DNA of 64,000 nt from Ischnura elegans (lineage: Eukaryota; Arthropoda; Insecta; Odonata; Coenagrionidae): assembly GCF_921293095.1 (NCBI RefSeq), contig NC_060251.1:66295585-66359584 (forward strand), in the 5' to 3' direction. Made by a program: the position numbers and the translations under genes. A model generated the notes under the pieces. The model ran no database searches. It saw only the letters and a list, made by a program, of their open reading frames with translations, and was not told the DNA's origin. Shown here one piece after another: positions 12,043 to 23,690 of this stretch. How positions within the stretch are numbered: position 1 is the stretch's first letter; each line of letters starts with the position of its first letter.

Positions 12043-12300
12043 TCCTGGCGGCACTCGGACCCGCGACCATTAGCTTGGTAGGCGAGGACTGTGTCCCGCT
12101 GCCACAAAGGGAGGTCATAGGTTGTGGTAGAGCTCACTCCCAACTAAGCCACATATTGTGGGCCAGTCCCTTTCCCTAAACGACTTCGCACTCGGAGGAT
12201 TTTTATTTACCATGTTATGAGTCATCAACAAAGATTTGACCCTGGGACCGAACGATCAGTAGCAAAACCTCTTACCCACCGGGTCGTCAAGCCTTTTTTG
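12043..12300 (-). mobile_element. Decayed tRNA-derived SINE fragments
   Basis: On the minus strand, 12112-12043 reads as a tRNA-like head: AGTCCTCGCCTACCAAGC and then a B-box-like GGGTCCGAGTGCC. A second tRNA-like block at 12300-12236 ends GGGTCAAATC. Between them lies a block also seen, diverged, near 13740-13860 (CTAAGCCACA). Probably two overlapping or tandem SINE remnants. Confidence 0.45.
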
Positions 12301-12529
12301 GTGTAGTAAACGTTGCGCATGGTGTTCCTAACTTGTAAGATCTTTCTCTCTTTTATCTGTACGTGAGTGGCTTATTTTTTTCATATCCGTTTAAACTTCC
12401 AGCCCATTACGAAAATTCCGACCATATTTCCCGCTTGCATTTCTAATAATACTCCACCATTTCTTATTTTAAATAGCGTCCTTCACTCTTTTGGACCAAT
12501 GCCACAGTTCTCTCCCACAGTCTCCGGAT

Positions 12530-12910
12530 AAACCGTTACGGGGAAAAGCGGTGTAGCCGAGACGGGGCGGAGAAAGGGTACTTCGTTTTAAATAGCGCGT
12601 GGAAGGTCCTTGTGGTTATTAGAGGCTGACCTAGAGCTTCCGACCAGGGTGGCAGTCGTAACATAGTGCTTTTAAATGTCTCCTTTTTCCCCCCAAACGT
12701 CCGCCGCCATCATCACCACCCGCATTAAAGTTACGGACCTTTTTTATTGCGGTCGATTCCCTCTCTAGAGAGACGCATCGGACGTCGTCAAGGGGCGGTG
12801 GTCAGCTACGGCAGGAGGGTGAAGTGAGGTGATACGCGACCGGCCATTGCTGTCTCCGGAGGAATAGGGATATTAAGATTTTTGTGGCCCGCGATTGAGA
12901 TCTGACCCGC
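12530..12910. other. GC-rich patch without recognised gene
   Basis: Base composition rises well above the surroundings, but no long coding frame, RNA gene or repeat partner was found. It could be an unrecognised exon, promoter or repeat. Confidence 0.3.
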
Positions 12911-13361
12911 ATGAGAGCGGTGCATCCTGGGATCGGGCTAGATCCGTTTCTTTTTTGGTGCATGAGAAAAAGAGAAAAAAGTCACGATGCATCGTGAGGC
13001 TGGGAAACTCTTGTCACTCTCACAGAGATTCAATCCGAATTTGGTTTGGTCTGCTGAGGCTTGAGTTTGATAGAAAAACTTGTCTGTTTACCTCAGGTGA
13101 AAGAATTTTCTCTTACGCCATCATCATATACTCAAAGAGAATGAGTAGAAAGTGCACTTATAGTTAGATTTATCTTTTGTTCTAATTAATGTGATATTTT
13201 CATTTACATAGCATTAAAATTGTTCCCCTAAAGCTACTTGGAATGGCGTGTGACATGACATGTTAGGACAGAAGTATTTTACAAAACAAATAAAAAAGTG
13301 ACCATCAATTTCCAACTATTATTTATTAGATCCCTTCATTTTTTGGTGAAGAAACTAATTT

Positions 13362-13470
13362 CTATACATATCCGTTCGGCAAAATATCATTTTGCCTTTA
13401 GCGCTTCAATCGGATCTAAAAATGTGGTGTGGTTCTAACTAAATATGATGTCCTCCGTGTCGCCCCAAAA
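13362..13470 (+). repeat. Interspersed repeat family B, internal part
   Basis: ATATCCGTTCGGCAAAATAT, AAATGTGGTGTGG and GATGTCCTCCGTGTCGCC correspond in order to the long minus-strand copy at 6290-6440. The left part of the unit is missing. Confidence 0.6.
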
Positions 13471-14337
13471 GATATGTAATTCCTCATGCAATCGAAGTGT
13501 AGAACTTAGCCTCCTAGTCTCTAGCGGTATCCTGCTTAATTCATGTAAAAACTGAGTAAGGTGACGAGATTTTGCATAGCATGGTACGAGTAAAACTATT
13601 TTAATTTAATTTTCTTATTTACCATTCACGTTCGTGAGGGGTTGTTATGAAGGAATTAGAAATACGCAAATAAATAGACCATTTCGGATGAGACTGTTTT
13701 CTAACCGTATGACCAAAACAAAGTTCAAATGCTAAGCAATACCTCTTCCACTTAATGCTTCTACCATAATGTTGGTTTGGGTAAGTGGGGATAGAACTCA
13801 TCCCAAGCTAAGCCACAGACGTCTGGATTTTATTAATCCAAATTACGGACCAAATTCTTTCTTCAAGGATTTATTTTGAGAGCACCCGAAGGCTTTTTCC
13901 CTAGAACTTGTTGATATTGCCGACAAACCGAATAGTTTTCATTACATGCACGCATTGTGTATTTACTGCTTGTATGCCTCCAGAATTTTATTCGTATATT
14001 TTCTGAGTTTTAGTATTATTTTTGGGTCTACCGCCTATAGGCACGCACGAGAAAAAAAATAAGCATAGCAGATTTTCGGTTCTAATGAAAATTTTTGATA
14101 TTTAATCAACATTGAGTGAAAAAATTTTCAGCAATCATTTGATTTAGATTCAAATATCAATTCAGTTCGATTCATGTTCCTCTCCTTCTTTGCCGTAAAA
14201 TATCCCATGATATCTTCTCTCATACGCTTATACCGCGGCTTGCGAGGATGTATTTAGGCACTTTTGTTGTTCTTAACATCCTTAATAAATACCCATGGGT
14301 ATTACATTCAGTTTAAATCATTGATAAAAATTTGTAT

Positions 14338-14510
14338 CTTTTAAGGCCTACTCCTTTTCATTCTATGTATCACTCTTATTCTCTTCGTCGCTCTTCCCCT
14401 CTAGCCTAACATTCTTTCCTCTAACATGGTATCCAGCTTTCACTGCCTACGTTGTAGTCCCTCCATCCAAACCGTTTTCTCCTCCGTATTCCACGGTGAG
14501 ATTTTCACCT
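14338..14510 (-). mobile_element. LINE 3' fragment, family A
   Basis: On the minus strand, TGGATGGAGGGA, CATGTTAGAGG and GAAGAGAATAAGAGTG follow the same order as in 29690-29790. The copy abuts the left TTAA of the piggyBac-like MITE. Confidence 0.5.
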
Positions 14511-15116
14511 TTAACCCTTCCGTGACTGTGTGGGGTAACTCAGGTACCCCAAATTTTGTTAATGCTGCGTAATTTTTTTGTTCCGTTGATTTTTTGTACT
14601 TGAGCTTTTGAACCACTTTGTCGGTTTAAGGCGACGAATGATTTTTTACATTTAATTTTTTTTGAAAACTCCAATTTTTATTGGTGGGGTAACTGAATTA
14701 CCCCGCACAGATGTTGTCGGGAAGAAAGAAAACTTGTTTGTTTTATGAATGCAGGGGTAAAATTTGAATGCAGTAAATTTTAATATGTTATAACTTCAGT
14801 AACGGCAATATACTAAATGATGACACTTCTTTTACTTGTTTTTTCATAGCAAGTTTGTCAATGTAAAGTCACAATAGCAAAATATGAATGATTCCTGTCA
14901 TTTTGCACCAGGTCAATGTACAAACCTAAATATAGTCTACAATCTATTCATAAATTATTCAAAACAAGATTTTATATCATTAAAAAAGAGCCGTGGTGCT
15001 GAATTACAGGAAATACTAAAATACAACATATAATTTACGTATGAATTATGGGGTTCCTGAGATACCCCACGCAGTCGTTCGCGTAAGTTTTCTAGGCACA
15101 GTCACGCAATGGTTAA
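14511..15116. mobile_element. piggyBac-like MITE with TTAA target duplication
   Basis: TTAA occurs at 14511-14514 and 15113-15116. Inside it, the left end CCCTTCCGTGACTGTG and reversed right end CCATTGCGTGACTGTG match at 14 of 16 positions. Each end also has a near-palindrome of the type TGGGGTAACTCAGGTACCCC (14531-14551 and about 15047-15069), and a third lies at about 14692-14714. TTAA targets and CCCT/CCAT-type ends are hallmarks of piggyBac-superfamily elements. There is no transposase frame, so it is non-autonomous. Confidence 0.75.
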
Positions 15117-15117
15117 G

Positions 15118-15290
15118 TGTTCTCTCGTCAATAATCATGTCCAGCACTTCGTCATTCCGTCTACTCTCCGTCCACTTCACCTTCTCCATTCCTTACCACA
15201 CCCATATCTCGAACGCTTCCAGTCTTTTCTCGTTCTCCTCATTCAGCGTCCACTTTTCCGCACCTATTTTACGACTAATAGGTAGTGTGC
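15118..15290 (-). pseudogene. LINE reverse-transcriptase C-terminal fragment
   Basis: The minus strand reads GAEKWTLNEENEKRLEAFE, then IWVW, a stop, and MEKVKWTESRRNDEVLD. This is the familiar LINE segment (TW-L----RLEAFEMW--RRM-KI-W-D) that lies just before the part encoded at 25263-25557. It is disrupted by an in-frame stop. Its downstream continuation is broken at the MITE boundary. Confidence 0.7.
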
Positions 15291-15293
15291 TGG

Positions 15294-15545
15294 CTCCAGA
15301 AGATATGGAATGAGCGAGTACTGAGAGCGGGGATTTTGGAGACAGTGTTAGGGGTAGAATGTTGGGTAAATGAGGGAGAGGAAGGAATAGAATAGGATAT
15401 TTAAATTGAATGAAAAGGTGTAAGGCTGACTGTGAATGGAAGAAGAAGTCCATGAAGGGAGGGGAGACTGATAGTACGTTTCTTAAGTTCTCCACGCAAG
15501 CCTACCTTCATCGGTGGAATGCTTTAATAATGGTAATAATAGCTA
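15294..15545 (+). mobile_element. LINE 3' end, family A
   Basis: Shows GAGTACTGAGAGCGGGG, AGTGTTAGGGGTAGAATGTT, GGGAGAGGAAGGAATAGAAT, GGGGAGACTG, TTCTTAAGTTCTCC and a CCTACCTTCATCGGTGGAAT block before TAATAATGGTAATAATAG, in the same order as 29700-29931. Confidence 0.65.
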
Positions 15546-15892
15546 CCTGGTTGTAGTTTATGGAGGGTCGATGAAAAATATATTATCACCTTCCGCTAGC
15601 GTTTCACTCCTTAATTGGAGCTTCCTCAGAGCTTTAATATATGCACTACGCTCGAATCAGTTACTAAAGATTATTTATGAAACACTGAAGAAAGGTGATC
15701 ATCAAAGTACTGGCAATACTGGCAAAACTGGCATATACTTTAAAAATTGTATCTAAAAGTAGTGGTAAAGTATTTAACTAAATTAGATTTACACTAAAGA
15801 CTACCTCGATGCAGTCTCCCCGTGAATTCTCAACTTTCTCCTTCACATTCACTTCGTTGAAGGATTGGAATAGTGAGAATATAATCATTACC

Positions 15893-16015
15893 ACCACTGA
15901 TCAACAATCCTAAGATTGGTTTGACGCAGCTCTCCACTCAAATCTTCAATCAAACTAATTTTTTCACACCTATGTATCTCTACTCTTTCAACTCTTCTCT
16001 ACCTATTCCATATAT
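15893..16015 (-). mobile_element. LINE 3' terminal fragment (family of 25263-25578)
   Basis: On the minus strand, GAGTGGAGAGCTGCGTCAAA, CCAATCTTAGGATTGTTGAT and a TGGTGGTAATG tail match the end of the insertion at 25263-25578, which has GAGAGCTGCGTCAAACCAAT and the same TTAGGATTGTTGA end. Confidence 0.75.
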
Positions 16016-17929
16016 TTAATTCCTTGTCATTGGGAATGCAATAACCAGTCAACATTGAGGGGAAGTAACGTAATTATTCAGGAATAAGGTTTTCAGACGG
16101 AAGGGTTGCTAAATTTTCCAGAGGGTGAGATCTTATACTCTGCGGCTGCATATGAAGATACGTTTCTGCCTACATCCTATTGAGACGATACATTCATTCT
16201 GTGTCGGGGGACGTAATCGCTTGCGCAGTGCGCTGTTTCACTGTGTTGGAAATTGCCCGTCGTAAACGCGACGACCTCTGGCCGTGCCGTTCGGAAGCAA
16301 GGAATGAGGAGGTGGTCTGAGATGCTGGGGGGGGGGGGGGTGAAGAAGTTCGTAGCGTTTTAGGAGAGGGGCTGAAGTTCGAACCCCGTTGGTCACTTTC
16401 ATTTATGAGGTATTGTTACAAAATGAGGGAATTTTTCTTTCATAAACTTAAGAGTTCTTCGAAAATATTCTTCTTTTTGTTCTCAACTGACTATAGAAAT
16501 ATCTTGGGTTATTTTTATATTGTTTTAAATATTCAATGCAGAAATAATACAAAATAACATATTAGGCTAAATCAGCCAGTAAATTCAGGGAAAATATCAT
16601 ATCATACTCCTCACTAGTATCTTCTTAAAACACTATAATAACGATCCTCTCATCAGCTATTTCCAATTAACAAAATCCTCCTTTTCCAAGACCAGTCTTT
16701 TATCAACCAATCAAGCGTACACATCGTGGATATATTATAGCTCTGATACGGTGTCATTAAACAAAATAATAAGATCGCGATTTGATTTTTAATGTCCTGA
16801 AATCAAACTTCTCGTAGCTAAAAATATCATTCTTCCCTCGCCTCCATTCGTCTATTTATAATCCTTAACGCCACTTTTCCATAAAAATTCCCTAGAACTG
16901 TGGCGAGAATTTAAGGATCAATAATGGTTTGTGCATTGTGTCGGAAAGTCTAAGGTCTGCGGTTTAACTCGATGCCAAATGAATACTTGTGGATTTCATC
17001 CTCTTCCGTTTCATTTCATTGTCGTTCGGGAGGTAGTCACGATATCATTTCATATGCCGTTAAGCGCGCCTATACGCTGGTATGTGGTTCAGCGCTAGTT
17101 ATGGCTGCTGGAGATACTATTCTTATTTGTTTTGTCATCGTTTTATAAACCGCAACGGCATATCAACGAGTGGTACTCCCCTCCATGAGTTTTCCACGTG
17201 AGCGATGGAGGCTGTCCCTGCAATGTTCAGCGAATTTTCGCTAAAAACTTAACTTTTTGCGGTTCGATTTTTCCGGTGACTATTTCATGAGAATGCCAAT
17301 TTGACCTCCAGTAAATAAGCAACTTTTGTAACTGGTGATCAAGAAGCAGTAAAGGGATTAGTATTTAATTAGTAATTAATTTTGACCTGAGCATTTTCTA
17401 AACCCTTTTCAGGGCCGCGGTGCACATATTGTGTAAATAGCCAGTGCGACCAGGGTCTTCCATCGTAATTTATTCCGTGCTAATCCTTGTATAAACATTT
17501 CCTATTCCCTCACACCAATGAAATATCGGAATTTCAGGCATTAATAGTAGCAAAACAAGGTAATTATCACATTTTTTATTCTAAAATATTTTTTCATTTT
17601 AATTTTTCATGCTTTAGAATACTCGTAAATGATTTTAACCTTCGATTAATTAAATTAATCAAAATTATTTTGAGAAAGTATCTCTTATAAAATTCTGGTA
17701 AAATTCGGACAGTTTTAAGTAGTATAAGTATTTTTTACTATATTGTCGCAAAAAATAAAATTCTTCATAAAAATCTTATAAATTATTTTTTTAATTATAG
17801 TTTTCATTAAATCATATTCGATTATTTCAATATTTTATATTGCCGTTAAAACTTTTATGAACATGTGGAAAGGGAAGACTGTTTATTCGTCTTTTTTGTA
17901 GTTATTCGAAGTGTGTGTCACAGCCCTCT
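16016..17929. other. Intergenic; homopolymer and AT-rich DNA
   Basis: A run of 14 G lies at 16327-16340. A weak tRNA-SINE-like segment (GTCTAAGGTCTGCGG) lies near 16945-16980, resembling one at 21606-21660. 17540-17850 is extremely AT-rich. No gene was seen. Confidence 0.4.
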
Positions 17930-18195
17930 CACCTTTTCGGCACGAGTGTGTGACGTCAACAACTCATTAGCCAAATACTTAAGGCCGTCGGTTGTTCGCA
18001 CCGAATACCTAGAGAAGTGGGCGACGGACGGAAAAGCGGTACGGCCACAAACCTCGCGAGGCGGAGGAGTAGCTGAGAGCGGTGACCTGTTTGACAAGAG
18101 TGCGTGACGTCACTAAGTTATTCACGTAGAGGTTAAGGCTGTCCATTGTTCGTGAATACCTCGTGAAGTGGTCAACGGATGGAAAAACGGAAAAT
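17930..18195 (+). repeat. Two-copy tandem repeat with CRE octamers
   Basis: Two units offset by 154 bases share GTGACGTCA, TTAAGGCYGTCSRTTGTTCG, AATACCTNGNGAAGTGG and CGGAYGGAAAARCGG. Each contains a perfect TGACGTCA palindrome (17951-17958 and 18105-18112). An 80-codon frame over unit 1 is not kept in unit 2. Confidence 0.7.
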
Positions 18196-18596
18196 TGCGG
18201 CTCTCTTCATTTCTCAAACTCTTATCACAGTTGACTGTAAAAAAAATGGTGAACAAATAGAAGAAAGACTGGACCTCACCCGTTGAAAATCAAAGAAATT
18301 TCTAAGGGAAGGTATTGTGCTTTTAACAGCCAACGAAATGGAACAAGAAGGCGTGAAATCAAACAAAAGCTGACGCCACAGTAATCTCTCTCGCCGGTGG
18401 CCACAATGGAAGCACCATTTACACCCTCACTCCAACGTGTAAACTATACTTATCGCGAAAGGGAATGAGAATCTCGCAATGTCTCCACTTCCGACCTGAA
18501 AAGCGACCCGGAATTATTGAGGCATTGTGCCAATGGTGGGGCGTAAAATCCTAAGTCATCATGGTCGGGAATACATTCTTGGTCAAATATTTTCCG

Positions 18597-18788
18597 GCCT
18601 CGGTGGCGGCGGGGTAAAGTCCTCGCCTGCCAAACCGTAGGTCGCGGGTTCGAATCCCGCCTGGGTAGGTGATCCCTCTCCAGGGCATGGATGTTTGTGT
18701 TGTACTCTGTTAATATTGAAATCCCTCGTTGTAAAAGGCCGTTATGTGCTGTTTACGGGGGTTGTGATAAATAAATAAATAAATAAAA
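18597..18788 (+). mobile_element. tRNA-derived SINE, near complete
   Basis: The head GCCTCGGTGGCGGCGGGGTA is followed by GTCCTCGCCTGCCAAACC and a perfect Pol III B box GGTTCGAATCC (18647-18657). A tRNA-unrelated body (CAGGGCATGGATGTTTGTG) and an (AAAT)n tail ending near 18788 follow. The acceptor arms do not pair properly, so it is not a functional tRNA gene. Related copies lie at 24158, 39482 and 56578. Confidence 0.85.
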
Positions 18789-18789
18789 T

Positions 18790-20110
18790 GCTGGCTACAT
18801 TTCCGTTTTTCCTAGTCTCTCTACCATTAGCGAGTCATTCAAAATGAACAGAAGCATAGAGTTAACCCCCTAACATTGACCGCGTCGCCCAATCTGCCGG
18901 AAATTCGTTTCTATTACGTTTCCTGAGAATTATTTTGGTTATATTCATTACACTCAACATTTTCTTCGTTGCTGTGGAATTATAATCTATTGAAACAGTA
19001 TTTCTTTTCCAATGGAGTTTTTCTCTAAGTTCTTGAGATTATTCTAGATCCTTACTAAATATTTTTCCATTTCTACTGGAAGAAATTTTAAGCCCTTCTT
19101 AGAGCAAAAGAAATTGTAAATGAGCCAAAAATCATTGCAGTTTAATTTTTAGGAATGGCATGCAAAGTAGGTCTCTCCTTTGTTAGCCTAAGCCATCATG
19201 ATGACCAAATCATAATCCTTGATTGTTTTGTGGAATCGATTAGAGAATATCTGAAGGCTGGATGACTGCCTCAATATTGCCGATGACTTGAATTGAACCA
19301 GTGTGAGAGAGCAATTCCGTTTTTGGAAATAAAAAAACATACCATTTGGTAAGATTTACTCAATGAGAAGTGTAAATGAAAAGTTGGATCAAAACAGAGA
19401 GTGTGATAGGCTAGTTGGTGAAGCGTTTTGATACTTTGTGAAGACTCCTCGATGATGCTGTTTGACACCTTAAATGAATTCCAACACTCCTCTCGGGAAA
19501 AGGAACCGGTCCCCCTATCCTGAATGTGTGATATTCGCACACCTGGGTTCTCTAAGTCTGAGGCGTGATCTACCCTCACCTCCGCTAATTCGGGACTCTG
19601 AAGGCGCTGACGTAATTTGCTAATATGGCCGATGCATCAAGGATATTGTTGTGATGATAACATTAGTGTAATATGATGAATCGTCGAGAAAAAGCCAAAA
19701 ATAAAGTATAAAAAGTCAAGGAAATTTTTCTTGGCTTTTAGGTGCTATTTTGATACCTAGGTGCAACAACCGATAGCCATAAAGATTCAGGAAGTAATAA
19801 ATTATCGCTGTAATATCCGCTACTTGCTCACGGCGATTACTCAAATTTTTCCTCATGACTATAATGCGTTAAAATAAATTATTTTTAGCAGGGTAGAAAA
19901 AAAGTGCAATACGTTACGTTTGAGTTACTTTAAACGCTTTAAACCTACAAACCAATCGTCGCTGCATATAATGAATTTTAGTAATGCCTTTTAGTAGCCT
20001 CTAAAAGGCATTATGTATAAATGCGAATGCATAAATATATTATCTTGAAATAATTATGACATTATGATAGCTAAATAATGAGGTATTAGATCTAAGGTTT
20101 CCGCGGCGTT
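18790..20110. other. Unassigned intergenic stretch
   Basis: No gene recognised. It holds one perfect short hairpin at 19982-20013 (listed separately). Confidence 0.45.
19982..20013. repeat. Perfect 13 bp hairpin
   Basis: TAATGCCTTTTAG (19982-19994) and CTAAAAGGCATTA (20001-20013) are exact reverse complements around a 6-base loop. No T-run or gene is adjacent, so a terminator role is not supported. Confidence 0.6.
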
Positions 20111-20111
20111 T

Positions 20112-20318
20112 CTTCATATAAGTCTCGGCTTCCGGGCGTTCCTCCGCGTTGAGATATCCATTGGTGACTACAGTTTCTCTAGCCATCTTGCTGGCGTCTT
20201 CAGGTCAGCAGTGACAGAAGATAAATACTTCTGTCAGCTGGCGGGATTGCTGGAGAAATTGTCGCCACCTATGGACATCTCAACGCGAAGGAACACCCGA
20301 AAGCCGAGGCTCATATCA
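20112..20318. mobile_element. PLE-type terminal foldback
   Basis: Two arms of about 95-105 bases (20112-20220 and 20226-20318) are imperfect reverse complements sharing CTCAACGCG, GGAAC-CCCG and AAGCCGAG. The minus reading of the left arm has CTGAAGA (20203-20197), a GCCA/TGGC stem and GAAAC (20177-20173), the layout of hammerhead-like PLE ends. No coding part remains. Assignment to Penelope-like elements rests on resemblance to the better-supported copy at 4398-4790. Confidence 0.6.
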
Positions 20319-20319
20319 A

Positions 20320-21110
20320 TGATAAAAGGTATCAGAAAATACCCAAATATGCCAATGATTGGTCAACGAGGTTACCTAAGGCAATTGCTGGATATCCTCG
20401 GTGCTTCTTCCGAGCTCAGCTGGTAGTTGGCGTCTCATTTTCATACATATTTTTATTCTCGAACCATCTCGCGAATAGAAGCACTAAATGAATATAGCCA
20501 AAATATCTGCATAGCCGTTATTTCTTCTGAAAATAATTTTTTCTTCGGGGGCATTAAAAAAATTATAATCGATCCGGGAAAGTTTCGTCACCCGGCTTAC
20601 AGTTTAGTGACGTGCACGGTCATCATCACACGTACAAGTGCCTCCATCCATCCGGCCCCATCTTTAACTGTACTTACAACCGCTTTTGCTCCTTCCTTTG
20701 TGTCTGCTGCGAATGGCCGACTCGATGCACCATTAAAAGAAGAGTTTTCCGCGCACCCACAATGGAATAATACATAATAAACCTCTTCCAGCGCCTCAGT
20801 GCGGCTGCGTGCAACAGCTCACCCACCCCATGCTGACGAAGAGGTGCTGGCTTACCTCCTTCTTCCGCAGAGTCCATCCTAACCTCTGTATCCCTCCCGT
20901 AATCCACCTTCTTAACGCTACTATTCCCAGCTCTCACTCTGTTATTTTCTCACCATCCCCCTCAAGAATCGCGTCTGTTTAGGTATCACGTTAAGGGCAT
21001 TTCGTGCGTTGCCGGTTTCCGTCCTTGAATCGCCAGCGAAAACTTGGAGCACAGAGCTGAAACTCTGGAGAATGTCTCCTTACCTACCCATCTGCAAAAC
21101 TCCATCACAT
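20320..21110. other. Unassigned intergenic stretch
   Basis: Frames of up to 116 codons cross it but show no domain. No repeat partner or RNA gene was seen. Confidence 0.4.
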
Positions 21111-21370
21111 TCATCTACAAATTACCTTGCAAGCCGCCTAAAAAGGCGTGTGGCAGGGGGTGTTAGGACACCAGCCATGCACGTATATAAAACAAATGCT
21201 CAAACAAAATTGCGACTAATATATATTAAAGTCCTTCATGGTTCGGGGGAAAACGAATTCCCATATCTATTCGTTCGCCTGGATATTTCTGTTAATTTAT
21301 CGCTTCTGTCGGACCTGGAACCTGGTTGGATCCTTAGCTGTCTCCTGCCATCTTCTGTGACACATTTGTC
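21111..21370 (+). repeat. Interspersed repeat family B, long copy
   Basis: CATCTACAAATTACCTTGC, AAGCCGCC, GTGTGGCAGGGGGTGTTAGG, ACACCAGCC, then AACGAATTCCCATATCTATT, CGTTCG, and CGCTTCTGTCGGACCTGGA. The order matches the reversed copy at 6290-6566. The 122-codon frame over it (21009-21377) has no counterpart in the other copies. Confidence 0.65.
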
Positions 21371-23610
21371 AGTTTGAAATTAAGAGTATGCATCCCTCCT
21401 TGAGACCGAACGTACTTTGTCTTATCCGTGAATTTCCCTGAGAAAAAATTCCCCTGGACCGTGTAACGAACCCCGGATGTTTATATCGATCCCTGACTTC
21501 GGCTATTCGGGATCCGCAGACCACTTTGCTATTCATGGTCCTTAATTTCCATGGTAATTGTACCTAGAAATTCCTTCTTGGAAAATTGGATAGCGTAGTA
21601 TTCTGCGCATAGGTTGGGTAGCCAAAGGTCTGTGGTTAAACTCCCGGTCCAGGGGAATTTTATCTCATGGAAATTCATGTGTATTTCACCGCCATTCACG
21701 CGGCAGAAATCGAAATATTACGCGTATTGTGTCCTTTTTTACGAGTTTTTGCTCACTGTTTAAAACTTACGTAATCATCTAGAAACTTTTTGTAAATAAG
21801 AATATAGTTTGTCTACAACGACCTGCTCTCTCTGCCTAAGAGTACCTAGAAATTTAGTTGAGAAAAAACGCTCTGTATGGGCAATAGTCCACTAGCATAG
21901 ATTATTTTTGATACTTACTACACAATCTGCCATTTTAGAAAAAAATATAAGCTCTTTTCATAAATAAGGAAAATATATTAAATGAGATGGGTACTTTATC
22001 GGTATGATTTGTAATTAAAATAAAAAAATGTAGCTTATCAGAAAATACTGACGTACAATTTTCATTTTGAAGGTACTGGTAAATGACGTAAATGACACGA
22101 GAGTGCTGTCTTTAACATAAAAATTTCAAGATCAAAGTTTAATATTTTCAATCCTGTTGCAAAAAAGACCGGTGGTTCAAAAGTGTGTACTGTTAATATT
22201 GAAAAAGAAACTATCTCTGCACCGACCCGTTTACACCAAACTTTTATCTTTTGTAAAACCTACTTACTTGCAAACTTCGGGAATATTTTTACCCGCGACT
22301 CTTAATTCAGCAACCAAACACTACCCACTTGCCTGCCACGCTCTCTGATAGATTATTGCCGTCTTAAAAGTTTGAGCCATCAATTCCAAAATAAGGAAAT
22401 CATTGACATTAGTGGAATTATTTTGTTTTTTTTTTTGCTTTCCTTTACCTTTTGCCTGTCAGTTGGCATAAGCGAAACATTAAATCTATCTTGTATGCCA
22501 GTTGGCGGGGAATGAGACGTAAACCATTCGTGGAAAGAGTTTAAATTGGAAGAATTATCTCCGTGTATTATTGTATTTCGAGAACCGTATCTTTGGCATG
22601 CTCGGCCACTATTTTTTATGAGGTTTTCCGTGTGTATCGGTAGGCTTTGCAGATTCCCGCAATGGCCGTAGGGAAAGTTCACCCACCTATATAGCCTAAG
22701 GAAGTGGCAGCGGTGTTTAGGAGTCATTGCAGCTTTGTCGATAGCTGAGTGGGGGGTCAGTCATTGGCTGGAGGATTCATCTTGGAGATGAACGACGATT
22801 GTGCTGACCTCTGTCGGTTGAGGTCCCTAGTCACCCGCTGCTAGAGAACGGAGGAGTCATTTCCAATGCATTCGTGGGTGCATCGCTTTCAGCATGATTG
22901 ATGCACTACGTTGGAGACGGCTTCGACAATCGCCGAGTCGATTGGATCTCAACAGTTGCATGTCCAAGCATTCGTTGTGCCAAGATTCGTTCGCAATGAA
23001 GAGTTAAGGACATCTGAAAGCATCCAGTGGTACGCGCACTTATCAACGACCGCATCCAGAGACTTTTCGATTCATTCAATGACTTTTTTTCGACTGAGAA
23101 TCCTCTTTCTATACCAAAGTCAATCATATCACTGATTATCGTTCATCTAAGCCCCACTTGTATTGAAGGAGTTTGATAGAGGTTATCATGGCTCTAAGGT
23201 TGGTGTTTATGATGCTTACTGTGAACGTTTCAAACGATGAAACAATTATTTTTAACTGAGTTCGTATGAAATATATTTTCGTAATATATTCATTTTCATT
23301 TCAAATAAAGTCTAGGATAGTATTCAAATTAGCATTGTAGACGTGTTAAATTACATCTAAAATGTTGCTTTCCTCCACCTACAGGTATGGTATTTGGAGA
23401 AGGCGACCGACAGCTGAGGTCATTTGCGCCATGAGGGAAAGGTAGGGAAGGAAGGGTGGAGAGAAACCTGGCGTCGGCATTAGCCTGCTCTTAACGAAAG
23501 GTGCCAAGGGAACCACGGCTCAACGTCCCATCTGACGGACGGAGTGTTGCGCTTGAAATGTCCTCCACACAACATTCAAGCAGGGATCGGGCAGTCTCTG
23601 AAAATTCTCT
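21371..23610. other. Unassigned intergenic region
   Basis: A decayed tRNA-SINE-like piece may lie at 21606-21700 (GGTCTGTGGTTAAACTCCC). Otherwise no gene or repeat was recognised. The moderately GC-rich 22740-23130 has no domain in any frame. Confidence 0.4.
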
Positions 23611-23614
23611 GCCG

Positions 23615-23690
23615 CTTCCGGGATTTGAATGCGGGCCCACCTGGTGGGAAGCCAACACTCTGGGAACCACACCAATCCGATCCCCTCCTC
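23615..23690 (-). mobile_element. Decayed tRNA-derived SINE head
   Basis: On the minus strand, GATTGGTGTGGTTCCCAGAG, GTTGGCTTCCCACC and the B-box-like CATTCAAATCCC form a tRNA-like layout. No body or tail can be followed. Confidence 0.4.

Noticed and set aside
18597..18672. Possible functional tRNA gene
   Set aside because: Perfect B box, but the acceptor stem does not pair and a SINE body and A-rich tail follow.
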